DNA of 64,000 nt from an uncultured Lentisphaeria bacterium (GTDB taxonomy: Bacteria; Verrucomicrobiota; Lentisphaeria; Victivallales; Victivallaceae): positions 1 to 64,000 of the forward strand of contig CAIPAT010000428.1 in assembly GCA_903863035.1 (NCBI GenBank), read 5' to 3'. Positions 54,110-62,799 of the stretch are shown here, piece after piece. The notes under the pieces were generated by a model, which had not been told where the DNA came from, did no database searches, and saw only the letters and a list, made by a program, of their open reading frames with translations. Position 1 is the first letter of the stretch, and each line of letters opens with the position of its first letter. Position numbers and translations under genes: made by a program.

Positions 54110-56335
54110 TTACATCATACCCAGGTCGAAGTTAAACGTTGCTGTATCCTCTTCGTTCCAGTAGGCGTTCGAGAGGTCGTAGAAGTCTACGGTTCCGGGA
54201 ACGCGGGGGATGGACATTACTGCTTTGGAATAAACATATGTCAGATCGGCTTTAGGGTCATGGCGGACTGAAAAGCTGTTGTGCTTTATGTCGTGAATAT
54301 GGCCGTCGGTCGGAATTGTCGCTCTGGTCGCCAGCAGGACAGGGCGGCCGTAACGGTAGATTTCCACCGGCAGCACTGATTTTGCCACCAAGTTTTCTAT
54401 TTCGCCTCTTTCCAGTTCGATCCAGGCCTGAACGCGGCTGACTCCGAATCTTTCCAGTTCTTTAACCGCCATTGAGTTGCATACCGGCAGTGAAAATGAC
54501 GTAATTAGCTTGATATCCGGATAGTCTTTGAACATCTTAAGCCCGTAAAGCGAGGATATCCTGAAACGTCGGATGCCGATGCGGTAGGCTTCGGCGATGC
54601 GGGACGTCAGACCCTTCAGGCGGTCTTCGGAACAGAAACACGGCAATACAGCTTCGTCAGTTTTTTTGCTGGCGTCAAACACGGAGCAGGCTACATGCCC
54701 GCTGCGTTTGGCCGGAGTGCAGCCGTCAGGACGAACCAGTACGGATTCAGTTTCATGCTGGACAGATGCCTTGTACATGGCCAGATAGTCGCGGCGGAAA
54801 CGTTCCATTGCCACAGCGATATCGCCGAAAGTATCATCAGGTGCGATATTTCCTTCCACCCATTGCCAGAATTCACGGCGGATTTCTTTAAGCACGCTGG
54901 AAGGAGCGAAAAAATTGCCATCAACTTCTGCGGAGATATTCCCGGGGGAAAAAACGTCAGAACGGCTGGCTGCGAATTCTTCAATCAATTGTGCGGTGGT
55001 CAGCGCGTGTTTTGACGGCGGAGCAAGTTGAATATCTTTCGTCCATGTCTTGTTCAAACCATTGGCGACGGTTATCTCAAAACCTGCGGCGGAGACTTTA
55101 ATCTTAAAATCCAGTCTGGCGCGAGCCAGTGGCAGGGCCGCCATTCGCGGCAGCATTTCATCACTGCTTTGACCGATTTTATAAACCATGCCCTGGTCAT
55201 GTATTTCTTTGTCGCAGCAGATAAAACAGATATCGCCGCGACCGGCATATTTTACCGGATGGTTGTCTATCATCATCTTTGTTACCGTAAGGGCAGGACC
55301 TTCATCGCCGGATTGCGGCTGGATGCGGATGCGGTCGCCGATGTGCACCCGGCGCAGGACCTCCATTTTAAACCCGTACTGCCCGACTTCGGAAACATTG
55401 CCGCAAAGCATGCCGGCAGTGCCCAGCGAATCGTGCTGAATAAGGCTGGAAGCAGACTTCGAGGTATAAAAGCCTTCAGACCATTTTCGTCCGTAAGTAC
55501 TGGTCAGGATATTTTTGGCCTTCTTGATCAAATCCTGGTCCGGTTCGCCTTCGGCGTCAAGAATCATGCGGTAAGCAGTAACGACATTCATAACATAATC
55601 CGGCTTGCGGAGGCGTCCTTCTATTTTCAATGACGCCACCCCGATTTCCTTGAGTTGCGGAATCATCTCTAATGTATAAAGATCTTTCGTGGAGAAGAAA
55701 AATCCGTTGCCGGAACGACCGAAGAACCGTCTGCGGCAGGGTTGTTTGCATTTGCCGCGGTTGCCGCTCCAGCCGCCCATCCAGGAGGAGAAGAGGCATT
55801 GGCCGGAAAGCGAACAGCAGAGTGCGCCATGGACAAAAACTTCAAGTTCCAGCGGCGACTTTTTCGCTATTCTCTGCAATTCGTCCAGCGTTACCTGGCG
55901 TTCCATAATTACGCGGGAAGCGCCGAGTTCCGCGGCCAGTTCAATGCCCGGAGAATTGTGAAACCCCATCTGAGTGGATGCATGAATCTTCAATGACGGG
56001 AAATATTCGCGTATTATCCGCAGCACTCCAATATCCTGTACAATGACCGCGTGAGGCTGCAAGCGCGCCAGTTGAGCAAGATACTGCACCAGCTCCGGCA
56101 GTTCGGATTCTTTAATCAGAGTATTCAAGGTAACATAGACTTTTCGGTTGTGAAGCCGGGCATAAGCGATAAGTTTTGACATTTCCTCCAGTGAAAAGTT
56201 TTCGGTGCGTTCCCTGGCGTTGAATTTGCTCAAGCCGGCATAGACAGCATCGGCGCCGCAGTCAAAAGCGGTCAGAGCACAGGCCAGATTTCCGGCAGGC
56301 GCCAGCAGTTCAGGTTTCGTTACGGTCTTTTTCAT
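54110..56335 (-). CDS. U32-family peptidase-like protein with DUF3656
   Basis: A 741-residue protein. The N-terminal TIM-barrel-like U32 domain carries KPELLAPAGNLACALTAFDCGADAVY (as PELLAPAGN and GADAVY). The U32 signature EVFVHGALCCSLSGQC contains the conserved Cys residues, with GNRGKCKQPCRRRF (likely Fe-S ligands) and KIEGRLRKPDYV. The C-terminal half matches DUF3656. Related E. coli RlhA hydroxylates 23S rRNA C2501, and other members modify RNA or ubiquinone; true protease activity is doubtful. ATG 56335 with GGAT at 6 bp is used in place of 56362. Confidence 0.9.
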   Translation of the reverse strand: MKKTVTKPELLAPAGNLACALTAFDCGADAVYAGLSKFNARERTENFSLEEMSKLIAYARLHNRKVYVTLNTLIKESELPELVQYLAQLARLQPHAVIVQDIGVLRIIREYFPSLKIHASTQMGFHNSPGIELAAELGASRVIMERQVTLDELQRIAKKSPLELEVFVHGALCCSLSGQCLFSSWMGGWSGNRGKCKQPCRRRFFGRSGNGFFFSTKDLYTLEMIPQLKEIGVASLKIEGRLRKPDYVMNVVTAYRMILDAEGEPDQDLIKKAKNILTSTYGRKWSEGFYTSKSASSLIQHDSLGTAGMLCGNVSEVGQYGFKMEVLRRVHIGDRIRIQPQSGDEGPALTVTKMMIDNHPVKYAGRGDICFICCDKEIHDQGMVYKIGQSSDEMLPRMAALPLARARLDFKIKVSAAGFEITVANGLNKTWTKDIQLAPPSKHALTTAQLIEEFAASRSDVFSPGNISAEVDGNFFAPSSVLKEIRREFWQWVEGNIAPDDTFGDIAVAMERFRRDYLAMYKASVQHETESVLVRPDGCTPAKRSGHVACSVFDASKKTDEAVLPCFCSEDRLKGLTSRIAEAYRIGIRRFRISSLYGLKMFKDYPDIKLITSFSLPVCNSMAVKELERFGVSRVQAWIELERGEIENLVAKSVLPVEIYRYGRPVLLATRATIPTDGHIHDIKHNSFSVRHDPKADLTYVYSKAVMSIPRVPGTVDFYDLSNAYWNEEDTATFNFDLGMM

Positions 56336-56501
56336 AATGGATCCGTTATTTATCGCTTTCAAAATATCTATGCTCCGAATTCTTATCTATAATAAAAACA
56401 ACTTATAAATATCATGCCAAAAACAGATTTTTCAATAACTGTTTTAAAATATCGTTAAAAGGGTTATATTAAACATTCAATTTAAATAAAGGCTTTTGAA
56501 A

Positions 56502-57770
56502 TTGATTAATAATATCCGGACTGAATTATTTCTGGCGCGGCGCTACCTGAAACCGAAACGCAATACTGTTTCAGTGATTACCTGTATTTCGATTATCGGA
56601 GTTACGCTTGGCGTAGCGGTGCTGATCGTAGTCCTGGCGGTTATGACCGGCTTTACCGACCTGATGCGGGACAAACTGCTGGAAACCCGCGCCCATCTGC
56701 AAATTTATAACGACTTCGGCGGCATCCGGGAACCGGAAATTGTACTCAAAGCTATCAAGTCTGTCGGCGGCGAGGGCGCCGCCATCGTCAATCAGCCGGC
56801 GCTCATTCAGAAAAATAAGGTATTTGTGCCTAAAGCAGTGATCGGATTTAATCCGGATCAGGTCAAAGATTCTTTCAAACTTAAGGATTTTATCGTTGCC
56901 GGGAAATACAGTCTGGCAAAAAATGAAGTAATCCTGAGTTCCTCCATCGCGGATGAACTGCGGGTTGGTATCGGCGACAAAATCCTGATACATTCTCCTT
57001 CCAAACTGGCTAGAATGATTGACGTGAAAAAAGACGGATCGTTTGAGATGGCCAAGAGCAAAGACATCTATCTGCCTGAAGAATTTAAAGTTTCCGCGCT
57101 GTATTCGTTTGGCAAATATGACTTTGACCAGAACATCCTTTTTATGAATCTGGAAGACTCCGATGAACTGTTCGAATTGCCATGGGGCGCGGCAAACTGC
57201 GTTTACGGCTGGGTTAAGGACCCGATGCAGATCGAAGTATCCGCCGAAGCCATCCGCCGGAAAATTCCGTCAATGCGGGTGTATACATGGAAACAGATCA
57301 ACCAGCGTCTGCTCGGTGTGCTGGCGGTAGAAAAAAATATGATGTTTTTTCTGCTGGTTTTCATCGTCCTGGTGGCGGCATTCAGCATCACTAATACATT
57401 GATCACAGTTGTCGTCCAGAAAACCCGTGAAATCGGCTTGCTGAAAGCGATCGGAGCGTCTTCCGGTACCGTCATGCGTCTGTTTGTTATGCAGGGTCTG
57501 CTGGTCGGAATTATCGGCAGCGTTTGCGGTACTATCATGGGCGTCGGGGTGGTTTATTATCGCAATGACATCCTGCGCCTGGTTTCTAAAATTTCCGGAC
57601 AGGAGCTTTTTCCAAAGGAATTTTACTATTTTAATGAGCTTCCGGCGCATATCGTTACCGGCGACATCATTTTTATCGTAGTGGTTTCCATACTGCTGTG
57701 TACGCTAGGCGGGGTGATTCCGGCTTGGCGTGCGGCTAAACTTGACCCTGCAAAAGCTTTGCGTGAATAA
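56502..57770 (+). CDS. lolC: LolC/LolE-type lipoprotein-releasing ABC permease
   Basis: A 422-residue inner-membrane permease of the MacB/LolCE class. One N-terminal helix (about 23-45, ITCISIIGVTLGVAVLIVVLAVMTG in part) is followed by a large periplasmic domain (45-275). Three helices end the protein (about 280-305, 325-350, 385-408), with KTREIGLLKAIGAS between them. It sorts lipoproteins toward the outer membrane with LolD, the next gene. The start codon is TTG (56502, AAAGG at 9 bp; TTG 56496 is possible); no ATG is suitable. Only one permease gene is here, so LolC and LolE roles may be shared by one protein (LolF-like). Confidence 0.87.
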   Translation: MINNIRTELFLARRYLKPKRNTVSVITCISIIGVTLGVAVLIVVLAVMTGFTDLMRDKLLETRAHLQIYNDFGGIREPEIVLKAIKSVGGEGAAIVNQPALIQKNKVFVPKAVIGFNPDQVKDSFKLKDFIVAGKYSLAKNEVILSSSIADELRVGIGDKILIHSPSKLARMIDVKKDGSFEMAKSKDIYLPEEFKVSALYSFGKYDFDQNILFMNLEDSDELFELPWGAANCVYGWVKDPMQIEVSAEAIRRKIPSMRVYTWKQINQRLLGVLAVEKNMMFFLLVFIVLVAAFSITNTLITVVVQKTREIGLLKAIGASSGTVMRLFVMQGLLVGIIGSVCGTIMGVGVVYYRNDILRLVSKISGQELFPKEFYYFNELPAHIVTGDIIFIVVVSILLCTLGGVIPAWRAAKLDPAKALRE

Positions 57771-57779
57771 GGAGCATAA

Positions 57780-58481
57780 ATGACTGAAGAAAATTCCAAA
57801 TATTTCCTCGAAGCGTCGGATGTGCATAAAAGCTACCGGATGGGAAAAAAGACCATCCAAGTGCTGAACGGCATCAATTTACAGGTGAAAAAAGGTTCAT
57901 GGACCGCACTGCTCGGAGCCTCCGGCAGCGGCAAAACCACGCTGCTCAATCTGCTTGGCACCTTGGAACAGCCAGATAAAGGCCGGATTGTCTGCGACAG
58001 TATCGAGTACTCAAAACTTGGCAGCAGGCAGGCTAACCGCTTCCGCAACGAACGCGTCGGATTTATTTTTCAGGCCTATCACATGCTGCCGGAACTTAAT
58101 TTACTGGAAAATGTCTCGCTTCCTGGTATGCTCGGGCGGCTGACTCATGGCGGCTTGGTCGAAAAAGCGGAAGCTCTGCTGGAAAGAGTCGGCTTGAAAG
58201 ACAGGTTGAAACACCATCCGGCGGAACTTTCCGGCGGCGAACAGCAGCGCGCCGCGATTGCGCGGGCACTGATTAACTCTCCTGATATGATCCTGGCCGA
58301 TGAGCCTACCGGCAATCTGGATTCAAAAACCGGGGCTGGAATTCTGCAGATTTTTCAGGAACTGCATAGCGAACAGAATGGCAGAACTATCATTATGATC
58401 ACCCATGACCATAAAATTGCCGCCCTCGCGGATTCAGTAGTACATCTTCAGGACGGCGTAATTGCCGCCCCCCGGCAGTAA
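57780..58481 (+). CDS. lolD: LolD-type ABC transporter ATP-binding protein
   Basis: A 233-residue ATPase. Walker A is [14 protein letters not shown] (45-58), the Q loop [16 protein letters not shown], the signature [15 protein letters not shown], Walker [14 protein letters not shown] and the switch His in IMITHD. All belong to the MacB/LolD group. AAGGAG precedes the ATG, 9 bp after the permease gene. Confidence 0.93.
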   Translation: MTEENSKYFLEASDVHKSYRMGKKTIQVLNGINLQVKKGSWTALLGASGSGKTTLLNLLGTLEQPDKGRIVCDSIEYSKLGSRQANRFRNERVGFIFQAYHMLPELNLLENVSLPGMLGRLTHGGLVEKAEALLERVGLKDRLKHHPAELSGGEQQRAAIARALINSPDMILADEPTGNLDSKTGAGILQIFQELHSEQNGRTIIMITHDHKIAALADSVVHLQDGVIAAPRQ

Positions 58482-58575
58482 TGCAGCGTACCGATATTTT
58501 CACATATCGCCGTTGTTGATTTTATGTGTTTTTCAACTTATATTATGCATTCAATAATTAATAATAAGGAGTTTA

Positions 58576-59262
58576 ATGATGGTAACTATTTATGATATTG
58601 TCCTGGTACTGCCGGCTTTTATTTTTGCTATGTATGCTCAATTCAAAGTAAAATCAACATTCAGCCGTTACAGTCAGCAAGGCAATATCAGGGGGCTGAC
58701 CGGTGCTGAAGTCGCACGGATGATTCTCGATGACAACGGGCTGACTGACATTCCGGTGGAAGCGGTGGCCGGTGAGTTGTCCGATCATTATGATCCGTCC
58801 AGCCGTACACTGCGGTTGTCTGAGTCTGTTTACGGCAGCACTTCTGTTGCGGCGCTCGGCGTCGCGGCACATGAGACCGGGCACGCCATTCAGCATAAAG
58901 TCGGTTATGCCGCGCTGGGGCTGCGCGGAGCGCTAATTCCAGTCGCTAATATCGGGTCCACGCTGGGGCCATGGATGGCTATCGGCGGATTCTTTTTTCA
59001 CATACCGGTGCTGATGCATCTGGGGATAATTCTGTTTTCCTGTGCGGTGGCTTTTTATCTGATCACGCTGCCGGTTGAATTTAATGCCAGCAACCGGGCA
59101 CTCAGCCTGCTTGGTTCCTGTAATATTCTGGAGAAAGATGAACTGGAGCCTGCAAGAAAAGTGCTTAATGCCGCCGCCATGACTTATGTCGCATCCGCCG
59201 CTGTAGCCATGGCCCAGTTATTGAGCTTGATTTTGTCGCTGAACAGGCGCAATGACGATTAA
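58576..59262 (+). CDS. YugP-type membrane zinc metallopeptidase
   Basis: A 228-residue protein of the neutral zinc metallopeptidase family PF04298. Helix 1 is near 6-22, and the zinc site VAAHETGHAIQH gives HExxH at 99-103. Three helices follow (about 120-140, 145-168, 200-220), with NRALSLLG near the end of the fold. It is probably a membrane-bound protease; substrates are unknown. AAGGAG precedes the double ATG at 58576/58579. It is 94 bp after lolD, perhaps the same transcript. Confidence 0.88.
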   Translation: MMVTIYDIVLVLPAFIFAMYAQFKVKSTFSRYSQQGNIRGLTGAEVARMILDDNGLTDIPVEAVAGELSDHYDPSSRTLRLSESVYGSTSVAALGVAAHETGHAIQHKVGYAALGLRGALIPVANIGSTLGPWMAIGGFFFHIPVLMHLGIILFSCAVAFYLITLPVEFNASNRALSLLGSCNILEKDELEPARKVLNAAAMTYVASAAVAMAQLLSLILSLNRRNDD

Positions 59263-59281
59263 TTTTCAAGTCTGACTACAG

Positions 59282-60379
59282 TCAGCCGATAATCTGATTA
59301 TCTCCGGCGGAAAGGAAAATACCCTGGAAATTCATTTTCAGCGCTTCCGGATTGTCTGATGATTCCAGCGCGTCTTCTTCCGTAATAATCCCGTTATCCA
59401 CCAGATCATACAGACACTGATTGAATGTAAGCATGCCGTCATTGCGGCCGGCGGCAACCGCCATCGGCAGTTTTTCCAGACGGTTTTCCTGAAGCAGCTT
59501 GGTTATCATCGGAGTGTTAATCATGATTTCACAGGCGGGGGCGCGGCCGGAGCCAATGGCCTTCGGTATCAACCGCTGTGATATGATTGCCGCCAGATTC
59601 AAGGCCAGCGCTTCCCGGATGGCTGGCTGTTCACCCTGATCAAAAAAGTCGAGGATGCGGTTGATAGTCTGCGTGGCATTGGAAGCATGCAGGGTGGTCA
59701 TTACCAGATGGCCGGTATCCGCCGCCTGCAATGCTGCTTCAAAGCTGGTTCTGTCGCGCATTTCACCGACCATGATAATGTCCGGGTCCTGCCGCAGCAC
59801 ATGTTTCAGCGCACTGGGGAAGGAAATCGTGTCCAGCCCGACTTCGCGCTGTTCAAAGAAAGACATTTTGTCTTCAAATTCATATTCTATCGGGTCTTCG
59901 ATGGTAATCACATGGCGGCGCATCGTGCTGTTAATATGCTCCAGCATTGCCGCCATCGATGTTGACTTGCCCGAGCCGGTCGTACCGGTAAGAATAACAA
60001 TGCCGCGCGGATATTCTGAAATCTGCGTGAGTATCGGAGGCAGTCCGAGCTGTTCAAAGGTCATCACTTTATTTTTTACATAACGGAAATTCAGGCATAG
60101 CATGTTCCGCTGACGGTGAGCGTTCACCCTGAAACGCCCGACACCGTCCTCGAAATGAGAGAGATCGAGGTCGCCGGTTTTTTTGAAGTATTCAATCTGA
60201 TCGGGGTTGGCGACCTGGGAAATAAAGCGTTCGAGCATTTCCACATCAGGGATAAAGTCGCTGCTGATCATATCCCCGTCAATGCGGTAGGCAATAGGCG
60301 AATGTTCTTTAATATGAACATCCGACGCATCGGAACTTACGCCTTTTTCAAGAATATTCTGCAACAGTGTAACAGGCAT
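59282..60379 (-). CDS. pilT: Type IV pilus twitching ATPase PilT
   Basis: A 365-residue hexameric ATPase that drives pilus retraction. The N-terminal PAS-like domain has SDASDVHIKEHSPIAYRIDG. Walker A is TGTTGSGKST (131-140), the Asp box IEDPIEYEFED, the His box MTTLHASNATQTINRI and Walker B DPDIIMVGEMRD. The AIRLIR-type end is not exact, so PilU cannot be fully excluded. ATG 60379 with GGGGGG at 5 bp is used. It lies 27 bp after pdxJ; no other pilus gene is in the window. Confidence 0.9.
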   Translation of the reverse strand: MPVTLLQNILEKGVSSDASDVHIKEHSPIAYRIDGDMISSDFIPDVEMLERFISQVANPDQIEYFKKTGDLDLSHFEDGVGRFRVNAHRQRNMLCLNFRYVKNKVMTFEQLGLPPILTQISEYPRGIVILTGTTGSGKSTSMAAMLEHINSTMRRHVITIEDPIEYEFEDKMSFFEQREVGLDTISFPSALKHVLRQDPDIIMVGEMRDRTSFEAALQAADTGHLVMTTLHASNATQTINRILDFFDQGEQPAIREALALNLAAIISQRLIPKAIGSGRAPACEIMINTPMITKLLQENRLEKLPMAVAAGRNDGMLTFNQCLYDLVDNGIITEEDALESSDNPEALKMNFQGIFLSAGDNQIIG

Positions 60380-60406
60380 AATCCCCCCCATTTTTTGCTG
60401 ATATTA

Positions 60407-61126
60407 TTATTTATTATATGGCTTCATCAAATCAAGCATTTCCTTTACCGCCTGGCCGATGCCGACCATAACCGCACGGGCAACAATGCTGTGTCCGATA
60501 TTCAGTTCCTTGAGGTAAGGAATTTCAAGAATACCTTGAATATTGACATAGTCAATACCGTGGCCGGCATTGACGTGCATACCGATGGAGTTTGCCAGTT
60601 CCGCCGCTCTGATCAGACGGTCCACTTCCTTGCGCTGCTCCGCTCCGGCTGTATCGGCAAATCTGCCGGTATGCATTTCAATATACTCTGCGCCGGATGC
60701 TTGCGCGGCTTCGACCTGATGTTTGTCCGGGTCTATAAACAGACTGACGATAATGCCTGACTGATGGAGGATATTAACCGCTTCGGTAATCCTGCCAGAA
60801 TTCCCTGCGACGTCCAGACCGCCTTCAGTCGTCAACTCCTGCCTTTTTTCCGGAACCAGACATGAGCTGTGCGGTTTCAGCGAACAGGCTATTTTGAGCA
60901 TTTCATCAGTTACGGCCATTTCCATGTTCAGTCGTGAAATTTTCTGTTTCAGCAGCACCATATCCTCATCCACCATGTGTCTGCGGTCTTCTCGCAGGTG
61001 CGCGGTGATGCCCCAGGCTCCGGTTTGCTCGCAGATTATCGCGGCTTCGACCGGGCTGGGATATTTTGCTTTTCTGGCCTGACGGACAGTTGCGACATGG
61101 TCAACATTTACACCCAACCTTAACAT
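60407..61126 (-). CDS. pdxJ: Pyridoxine 5'-phosphate synthase
   Basis: A 239-residue TIM barrel that condenses deoxyxylulose-5-phosphate with 1-amino-acetone-3-phosphate to form pyridoxine 5'-phosphate. LGVNVDHVATVRQARKAKYPSP (as GVNVDHVATVRQAR) opens the protein, followed by GAWGITAHLREDRRHM, TTEGGLDVAG, ASGAEYIEMHTGRFAD and GHGIDY. These are typical PdxJ signatures with the catalytic Glu and His. AAGGA precedes the ATG at 7 bp. It lies between pilT and an unknown gene in the ribE cluster. Confidence 0.96.
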   Translation of the reverse strand: MLRLGVNVDHVATVRQARKAKYPSPVEAAIICEQTGAWGITAHLREDRRHMVDEDMVLLKQKISRLNMEMAVTDEMLKIACSLKPHSSCLVPEKRQELTTEGGLDVAGNSGRITEAVNILHQSGIIVSLFIDPDKHQVEAAQASGAEYIEMHTGRFADTAGAEQRKEVDRLIRAAELANSIGMHVNAGHGIDYVNIQGILEIPYLKELNIGHSIVARAVMVGIGQAVKEMLDLMKPYNK

Positions 61127-61160
61127 GACAGGTTCCTTTCAAATATTTTAATCAATTATT

Positions 61161-61943
61161 CTATGCGCCGGATTTACTGTTTTTATTCAATTCACCGACC
61201 AGTTTTTCCAGATATGCTATTTCCGTTTCAAACACATCAACTTTTGAAGAGGCCGGGCACAACAGCACGCAGCCATCAAAAAAAATCTTTTTCAGGCAAT
61301 CCAGCCATGGAGTCAACAGCTTTTCCACCAGCCGGTTTCCGGTTTCCGGCTCATAGAAAAACCTTACAGTCTGAATGTTAAATTTCAACCAGTGAAACAG
61401 TTCATGCAGATTCACGCTCTTGCCGACCAGTTCGTGCGGATGGATATCTATCAGAAAATGAATATCCGGACACATGAGTTCGCGCTTGAGCGAAAGATAG
61501 TCTTCTGTCGTCATTGCCGGCAGCAGAGGGATTCTTACTGGCAGCAGCAATTTTACTTTATGCCGGTATAAATCAGGTTCGATCGTCCGCAGCATACGGA
61601 TCAGTTCCATGCGATAGTTGTCGTCTGTTAAGGCATTTTCAATTCCGAATTCCATCGAAATAGTTCCGGCATTCAAGCCTGCGGCAGTCTTAATCAGCCG
61701 CTGCATTTCCTCTTTGAATCCGGCTTTAATTTTTTCTCCCTGCGCGACAATCGCTCTGGAAACGCCGTTAGGCATCAGTTCGCTGAAATGGATTTTTTTA
61801 AAATTGAGCATGTCCATTCCCTCCGGCCTCATTGCCGGGCTCATCATGCTTTCCGGCAGTTCCGCCCCTGGAAACAGATCGTATCTGAAAGTATGCAGCG
61901 TCGCGCCTGCGGGACAATATAAAAAACTTATTCCGAATTTCAT
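61161..61943 (-). CDS. Hypothetical protein, possibly a sugar-isomerase-like TIM barrel
   Basis: A 260-residue soluble protein that I do not recognise. Segments such as MKFGISFLYCPAG at the start, GTISMEFGIENALTDD and HFLIDIHPHEL alternate strands and helices, reminiscent of the xylose-isomerase/AP-endonuclease-2 barrel. The usual metal-binding Glu/His set is not clear. It lies 14 bp after ribE and 34 bp before pdxJ, so it is part of a cofactor operon. A role tied to vitamins B2 or B6 is only a guess. Confidence 0.6.
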   Translation of the reverse strand: MKFGISFLYCPAGATLHTFRYDLFPGAELPESMMSPAMRPEGMDMLNFKKIHFSELMPNGVSRAIVAQGEKIKAGFKEEMQRLIKTAAGLNAGTISMEFGIENALTDDNYRMELIRMLRTIEPDLYRHKVKLLLPVRIPLLPAMTTEDYLSLKRELMCPDIHFLIDIHPHELVGKSVNLHELFHWLKFNIQTVRFFYEPETGNRLVEKLLTPWLDCLKKIFFDGCVLLCPASSKVDVFETEIAYLEKLVGELNKNSKSGA

Positions 61944-61957
61944 GGTTAAATATCCTG

Positions 61958-62608
61958 TTACCAGCCAGAGTCTTTAAGCATTTTCAGCGTTACTTTTGAC
62001 GGTTTATCAGCAGTCTTCATTATCGAAAGCTGTTTTTGCACATATCTGCCGATCACGTCGGCTTCCAAATTAACCAGATCGCCCTTTTTGCGGAATTTCA
62101 ATGCGGTTTCCTCCAGCGTTACCGGAATGAGATGCACCGAAAAAGCGTCTTCTGTCACATCAACCAGAGTCAGGGAGATGCCGTCTACCGCGATGCTGCC
62201 TTTTTCAACTAGAAACGGCCGCAGCTGTTCCGGCAGGCTGACACGCAATTCATAATCGGAGCCGGTTCTTTTCAGACTGATTACCGGTGAAACAGTATCT
62301 ACGTGACCGCTGACCATATGGCCTCCGAGCCGGTCTCCCAATCTTAACGCCCGTTCCAGGTTTACGATACCGCCGATGGCGGTTTTGCCGAGATTAGTCC
62401 GGTTTAGGGTTTCTTCCAGAGTGTGAAATTCCAGAGAGCCGTCGGCAAGTTCCTGCTCCAGAGTCAGGCAGACGCCGTTGACTGCGATGCTTTCGCCAAA
62501 TTTCAGCTCAGGCAGCGTTTTTTTCGCTTTGACAACCAGTTTTCCAGCGCCGCCGGAAACTGTTCTCGACTTGATTTTACCCGTACTTTCAATTAATCCC
62601 GTAAACAT
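61958..62608 (-). CDS. ribE: Riboflavin synthase, alpha subunit
   Basis: A 216-residue enzyme that dismutates two 6,7-dimethyl-8-ribityllumazine molecules to riboflavin. The universal N-terminus MFTGLIESTGKI is present. Two lumazine-binding repeats follow, seen in SIAVNGVCLTLE and SIAVDGISLTLV, with GDRLGGHMVSGHVD between them. AAGG lies 8 bp before the ATG. No FMN riboswitch is visible upstream, and no ribD, ribBA or ribH is in the window. Confidence 0.95.
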   Translation of the reverse strand: MFTGLIESTGKIKSRTVSGGAGKLVVKAKKTLPELKFGESIAVNGVCLTLEQELADGSLEFHTLEETLNRTNLGKTAIGGIVNLERALRLGDRLGGHMVSGHVDTVSPVISLKRTGSDYELRVSLPEQLRPFLVEKGSIAVDGISLTLVDVTEDAFSVHLIPVTLEETALKFRKKGDLVNLEADVIGRYVQKQLSIMKTADKPSKVTLKMLKDSGW

Positions 62609-62799
62609 TTAACAACCTTTATTTTAATATCTCTTTAATTTTACCCCGTTGCGCTTCAGTTGCAACATGGAAAAATATTTTTGTGCCCTAAAACTTCAGG
62701 CTTTTAAGAAGTTTTCCCGCTGAATCGTTCCATACATTATTCGCAAAACAGCGAGATGAGATTATTTTTACCCAAGAACATTTATTTATTGAGAGCAAA

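Noticed and set aside
55028-55633. 201-codon plus-strand frame opposite the U32 peptidase gene
   Set aside because: Antisense shadow; the U32/DUF3656 protein on the other strand is clear throughout.
59253-59290. CTGACTACAGTCAG-like palindrome between the YugP-type gene and pilT
   Set aside because: Too short and without a T tract to call a terminator; could be chance.
59655-60760. Plus-strand frames of 142 and 214 codons opposite pilT and pdxJ
   Set aside because: Both lie antisense to well-identified genes.
62609-62799. Possible FMN riboswitch upstream of ribE
   Set aside because: The conserved FMN-element blocks are not visible; only AT-rich intergenic sequence is seen.
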